The translations under genes and the position numbers were made by a program. The notes below the pieces were generated by a model, which was not told where the DNA came from, made no database searches, and was given only the letters and a program-made list of their open reading frames with translations. DNA of 64,000 nt from Sarcocystis neurona (taxonomy: Eukaryota > Apicomplexa > Conoidasida > Eucoccidiorida > Sarcocystidae). The stretch is from assembly GCA_000727475.1 (NCBI GenBank), contig KL647325.1, forward strand, positions 485,719-549,718. Reading direction: 5' to 3'. Of the stretch, positions 59,261-64,000 are shown in pieces; positions within the stretch are counted from its first letter, which is position 1; each line of letters opens with the position of its first letter.

Positions 59261-59425
59261 AGCGTGACCGTGGCGTGCTGCTTCTGTGTGCGATCCAGAC
59301 GCATGCAGCCACATCCTCTCGCGTCTCTCCCTCTGCACTGTCGAGCTCCTCAGGCATCCTCTCTCACTTGGCAGCCTGTCTTCGCTGCTGCGAGCCGTGC
59401 GCTCGTGTGTAGAGGTGTTTGCTGA
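59261..59425 (+). CDS. Candidate terminal exon phased with 58897-59062
   Basis: The acceptor GCACATGCAG at 59260 and a phase-1 joint (G|GC) link it to the preceding candidate. It is open to TGA at 59423-59425 and encodes about 54 residues (GSVTVACCFCVRSRRMQPHP...). No homology recognised. Confidence 0.25.
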   Translation, partial: SVTVACCFCVRSRRMQPHPLASLPLHCRAPQASSLTWQPVFAAASRALVCRGVC

Positions 59426-59880
59426 TGTCCAACAGCAGAGGCATTGTTGACTACGCACAGTACGTGTGTATGCGTATATATATATATATATGTAAATGGT
59501 AAATCCGTTGTTCGTCAAGTACATGCGAATGTGTACGGATTTTGTCAACGTACGAACAAACGCAGCAGCGGACATTGTCTCTCTGCTGATCCTTGCGCGT
59601 ATGCGCCGTGCGTTTCCATTTAGGATATGACGAGTCAGAAATGCGCTGGTATGGACATCATCCATCAATATATATTATATGTGAATATATATATATATAT
59701 ACAAATGGATGTACGAGTCTGTGTGCCCGTCTGCAACACATATCACTATTCTATGTAATTGCATGTGTATATGTGTAGACGCAGTGCAAGCAGGAGTTGT
59801 GCACTTTTTCTTGACACGCTGGAGGAGCAGGAATGTTTTCCCTAGCAGCGTTGTTCCGCAGTTGTTGCATCTTTGGCAGC
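59426..59880. other. 3' flank of CBP80 with TA microsatellites
   Basis: TA-rich tracts at 59475-59495 and 59670-59700, otherwise short complex sequence without coding signal. Confidence 0.5.
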
Positions 59881-61060
59881 TATGCGTCTAAGTCTGCGTA
59901 GTGCTTTGGGAAAAAGCGGCGTCAGATAAACCGACGCTGCAAATCAGCCTGCAGGAGCTCTTCACGTACACGCTTACGCTCACACCTCCCGTGGGTAGCG
60001 CGTTTCATCTCCTCTTCAACAGGGGAAGCAAAAGCGATGTGCTGACGGCGCACTGTCTCAAGATTCCGTAGAGCTACAACAGAAACACAGGGTTCCTCAC
60101 AATAATTGAAGCGTCCTCACGTGTCCACTAACGAAGGTTCACCAGCAGCAGCTCACGAGATTTGACTGTTTGCCAAATGGTGGGACTACGCCAAGTCATG
60201 TCGTTGCCAGTCCTTCACAGCAAAAGATGCCAGGCGGCGGTGGTTTGCGACTAAAAAGATAATGCAGTCGCTCACAAACGGCACACGCCATCTGAAAAAG
60301 CACTTGTCAAAAGGTGTAGCTCTCAGTCACTTTCCACTCGACGACGAGGTGGGCGGATATCAGACTGGCACACTGAACCTATTCTCTCTCACGGACGGCG
60401 AAACACACGACGTATCGAAGCGACACACCAGTCGCGGCATCTGTCAAAAATAGAGGAAGGGAAGGCAAAGTTCATCAACCCTTCCAAGAGAAACTTTTCT
60501 TGTCAACTCGGACGACCTCGTCTATGCATTCCGAGGCGTCACCACCTAAGAAGCACGCACTACCATCTCCTTAGCAAGAAAGGTCTGCCGCATCTCAAGA
60601 GCGCTACGCATGCATGCGGCGGGACGTGTGTGCGGCAGCAACGCATGCTCGCGGCGGCGCGCGCAGCCACACGCACGTAGCAGCGCATGAGTACAGAGTA
60701 GCGTGTCACGTTTTGAAGCCACCACGTGCGCACATATACACAGCGACGCACGTATGCTGCAGCACACAGAGTGGGCCGCAGACTACTCCTGAGGTCTATA
60801 TGCACATAGGGCACGGACGCACACTGCAAATTGAAGTAGGCGGCCAAAGGTGGTGGACGGTTTGCGGAAGCGTTGTCCATGTGTTCTTGTTAATTTGCGC
60901 GCAGAGAGCTTGTGGCATTCCGCCTTCAAAAGGAAAAGCGCCGCGGAGAAAAAGATGCTACTCGAACTGCTTGGTGCTTAGACACAAGCGTGCTCATTGC
61001 TTGAGTTCGTTATTATTACCCACTCCGAACTTACCGGCCCCCTTCGGCAGATAATCCAGC
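59881..61060. other. Non-repetitive island with short open stretches, possible retroelement relic
   Basis: This is the longest stretch of the right flank free of microsatellites. A plus frame ending at the stop at 60453 contains YAKSCRCQSFTAKDARRRWF. A plus frame at 60614-61054 contains LQIEVGGQRWWTV, which distantly recalls the first strand of a retropepsin fold but lacks the DSG/DTG triad (CGS instead). Minus-strand text near 60100-59930 reads VALRNLETVRRQHIAFASPV. Frames are broken by stops. I cannot assign a family. Confidence 0.25.
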
Positions 61061-63179
61061 TCCTCTGCACAGGCGTGCTACGGACAGTTTACGCATCACT
61101 GTACTCCTGACAGATCCTAAACGTACACAAATTGTGTAAGTACACGTTGTTGCACGGTCACACCTGACCACGCCTCACAGCAAATCACATCTCGTCGGGC
61201 GCGTCGAGACCAAGACACGAGAAGGCATACAGATGCACCAGTTGGCGGGGGTCCGGCACACAGTGGTATGCATACGCGCACTCCCCACACCCGTTCACTG
61301 CAGCTGCTGAATTCCTCGCTGCAAGCAAAGCCTTATTCTCTACATGTGCTTGCGTTTCAGATTCACATGCCACAAACACATGCAAACTGCTGCGTACAAA
61401 CTGCCTTTCACTTACACTGCTTCAGTCACACTCCACAGCTGCACGCACACACTCTTGCGCACACGGCATACGCACACACGTCTGTGCAGACAGGCACACA
61501 AACAGCTGCGTCCACGAGCAGCCGGTTGCTTTAGAAGAACTCGTTTGCTCGTTCGCCGTCGTTTAGAGATGACACCGTGGCCACATATCCATATGAACGC
61601 ATTTACACGTATATCCACATTTATGCGTATGTACGTACGTGTGTGTACACGTGTGGTGTACGCACTCTCCTGCGCACACAAATCCTTCTCTACCGCTTTC
61701 CTTCGTGGGCACGGCATTTAGGCAGTCTCAAGTCGTAAGAAAGTAGGTACGGGGAAGATGCTGCCAATCGTACACACACGTCTCATTCTTGCAAATTCAT
61801 ATTTTCTCCGCAGATAACTACACTAATCTACGAAAGATTAGTGAAGATGCAAGAAAATGCTAACAATCATACACACGTATCACTCTTTCCAAATAAATGC
61901 TCCGCAAGTGACTGTACACTTACCCACGAACGTTTGGCTGGGATGAGAGAAGCTGCTAATTCTCGTCTACACACGTATCATTCTTTCCAAAGCAATATTT
62001 CCTCCGCATATAACTATTCGCCCTCCCTTCCCGCATGCGTGCTCGTATCAGCGCCACGCCTCACGTGTTCCGTCTATCTGCCTCTCTCCTAAAACCCTCT
62101 TTCTATACGCACGAATACATACGCCGAGATGGTGAATCAATTCTACAACACCACCACCACATATATCTATCCGCATACTGCGCACATATGAATACTCATG
62201 TGCTATATACACGTCAACATACATATACGCACACGTACTTTTTAGTCTTCTCACGCACCGGTAACACCGGCTACAGCACCGTGTGACGAACTATGCGGTG
62301 TCTCGTACATGAGCGATGCTTTTCGCCCAAAATAAACCACCGGGACCCAATGCATCGCCGACGTCCTCCTCCCAACTCGTAAATCGATACATCTATCAAT
62401 CACGCCTACGTGCTTGCGTCCGTATGGTGCTGTCTCTCCCACCTGTGTGTCTCTGTCTCTCTCTCTCTGTTTATCGGTAGGCCTCCTTGCCTGACGACCA
62501 CTTTTACATTTGACGAAGAACATACCACCTCTATCCGTACCAAATTACTTCGACATTTTATTGTCTACTTCCACGCGTCAGATTTACATCGACGTCTAAC
62601 TGAATATCTGCGTATATTTCCCGTCTTGAGGCCGTCGTCGACCGCTGTCTGTTCACGGCGTTGTCTGTCATACCAAGACACATATACGTACATATATACA
62701 TACATATATGTGTATATCTGGCTGGCTCCAGGGTCCCCTGCCACGCATGCTGTGGATCACAGAAGCGACCCACACGCATGCATCCCCTGCTTCTTTTTTC
62801 CTGTTAAAATGAGTTTCTCAGATATACATGATGTCACGCGCACAAAAAATCAGCGAAGCGTTCCTCTCGGGCTATCTGTCTCTCCACGTCCATACACACG
62901 CCCATCTCTTCTGTTCCTCTGCCTCCGTCCGTCCATACAACCGGACGTAACGGACTTCCTAAAGCCAAGCGCACGTGGCTTTTCCTGTTTCTCCTCCTCC
63001 ACCTACCTTCACACCCATACATCTCTACACGTCTGTGCGTACGTAATTCAACAGTACTTCCACCACTTACAGTGATTGACTCACTACCTCTCTCCCGGCG
63101 CAGAGGTGTTTGAAGAAATCTACACAGATGTTTCTGTCTGGCCCCACGTGTGGTGGTTTCCTCGAAATCTGTATACTGT
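61061..63179. other. Intergenic, no gene recognised
   Basis: Pyrimidine- and CACA-rich complex sequence. Short related segments occur at 61770-61800, 61860-61895 and 61960-62000 (ACACACGTATCATTCTTTCCAAA-like), suggesting an old repeat of about 90-100 bp. Open frames are short and compositionally biased. Confidence 0.4.
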
Positions 63180-63289
63180 ATATATATATATATATGTATA
63201 TACATCCATCTACACATACATACATATATACATACATACACATATACATACACACATACATATATTCATATATACATTTATATATATAT

Positions 63290-63530
63290 ACATATATGCA
63301 CATACATACAGACATACATACATGTATACGCACATACATATATACATACATACACATATATATATACATATATGCACATACATACAGACATACATACATG
63401 TATACACACATACATATATACATACATACACATATATATATACATATATGCACATACATACAGACATACAAACATGTATACACACATACATATATACATA
63501 CATACACATATATATATATATATATGTATA
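63290..63530. repeat. 76-bp tandem repeat, about three copies
   Basis: The anchor GCACATACATACAGACATAC starts at 63298, 63374 and 63450, exactly 76 bp apart, inside a longer ATAC/TATA microsatellite (63180-63760). Confidence 0.9.
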
Positions 63531-63604
63531 CATTCATAGGTACACATATACGTACATACATTCATATATACATAAATACGTATCTACGCACATGCATATG
63601 TGCA

Positions 63605-63730
63605 TACATACATACATACATACATACATACGTACATGCATACATACGTACATGCATACATACGTACATGCATACATACGTACATGCATACATACGTACA
63701 TGCATGCATACGTACATACATACATTACAT
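63605..63730. repeat. 16-bp tandem repeat CATACATACGTACATG
   Basis: At least five near-perfect units follow the 76-bp array. Both strands give long Tyr/His/Met/Cys open frames that are repeat translation. Confidence 0.9.
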
Positions 63731-63760
63731 ACATACCTACATGTGTACGTCTTCCGACGT

Positions 63761-64000
63761 CTTCCCATCTAGGTTGAGGCACACACACACACGTACATAT
63801 CAATATATATGAATTTCTCTATCTAGCTGGCTACGTATTCCCTATTGACCTCCCTACAGCAATTCTGTCTCCTTTCAAGAAGCTACCCGACAATCCCTTT
63901 GATGCGCGCATGCATCACCTCCATCACGCCAGCGCCTAATCAGCAGACGTCCGCACGTAAGGACTGGCTGCTCCCACGTGAAGGTTCCCAAGTATACGCG
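63761..64000. other. Right edge, nothing recognised
   Basis: Complex sequence without an open frame of note. Confidence 0.5.

Noticed and set aside
63076..63777. Long Tyr/His/Ile frames on both strands
   Set aside because: Pure microsatellite translation.
1..64000. CRISPR array, insertion sequence, bacterial operon or telomeric TTTAGGG array
   Set aside because: The tandem arrays have no spacers, no transposase is recognisable, genes are intron-rich and eukaryotic, and no run of TTTAGGG/CCCTAAA was seen.

Overview
The window reads as nuclear DNA of an apicomplexan coccidian, most likely an Eimeria species. The evidence is dense CAG/CTG triplet tracts that turn exons into runs of Ala, Gln and Ser, long TATATG/ATAC microsatellites in introns and between genes, GT-AG introns of about 0.8-2.6 kb, and the gene types present. 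Genus assignment is inference from style, not from a search.

Three genes can be supported, in the order minus, minus, plus. (1) At the left edge (977-3776, minus) is the 5' part of a gene for a probable mitochondrial helical-repeat (HPR/RAP-like) protein; its 3' end is unresolved and may lie outside the window. (2) From 29304 down to at least 16857 (minus) is a class I histone deacetylase in nine small exons, the first coding only 11 residues. All joints hold frame, and the zinc ligands and catalytic Tyr are present. (3) From 34051 to 58665 (plus) is the large subunit of the nuclear cap-binding complex (CBP80/NCBP1) in 14 exons. The joined exons total 4383 bp, 1460 codons plus stop, about twice the human protein because of Ala-, Gln- and Glu-rich insertions. 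Two more exon-like pieces lie just past its stop codon.

Between and around these: 3.8-16.8 kb is gene-poor, with microsatellites and a few anonymous open stretches, some of which may hold the missing HDAC C-terminus. 29.3-34 kb separates the divergently transcribed HDAC and CBP80 genes; it carries a degenerate array of about 60-bp repeats just upstream of the HDAC start and a small ORF that looks broken by one base in a G run. 59.4-64 kb is a non-coding flank with an unrecognised non-repetitive island and, at the end, 76-bp and 16-bp tandem arrays.

Functionally, the two well-supported genes act in the nucleus, one on chromatin and one on capped transcripts. Nothing suggests an operon-like link beyond their head-to-head order. 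The most unusual non-coding signals are a recurring perfect palindrome, GTGTACGTACAC with flanks, at seven places, and the behaviour of the triplet and minisatellite tracts inside introns. I found no clear evidence of a wholly new system.
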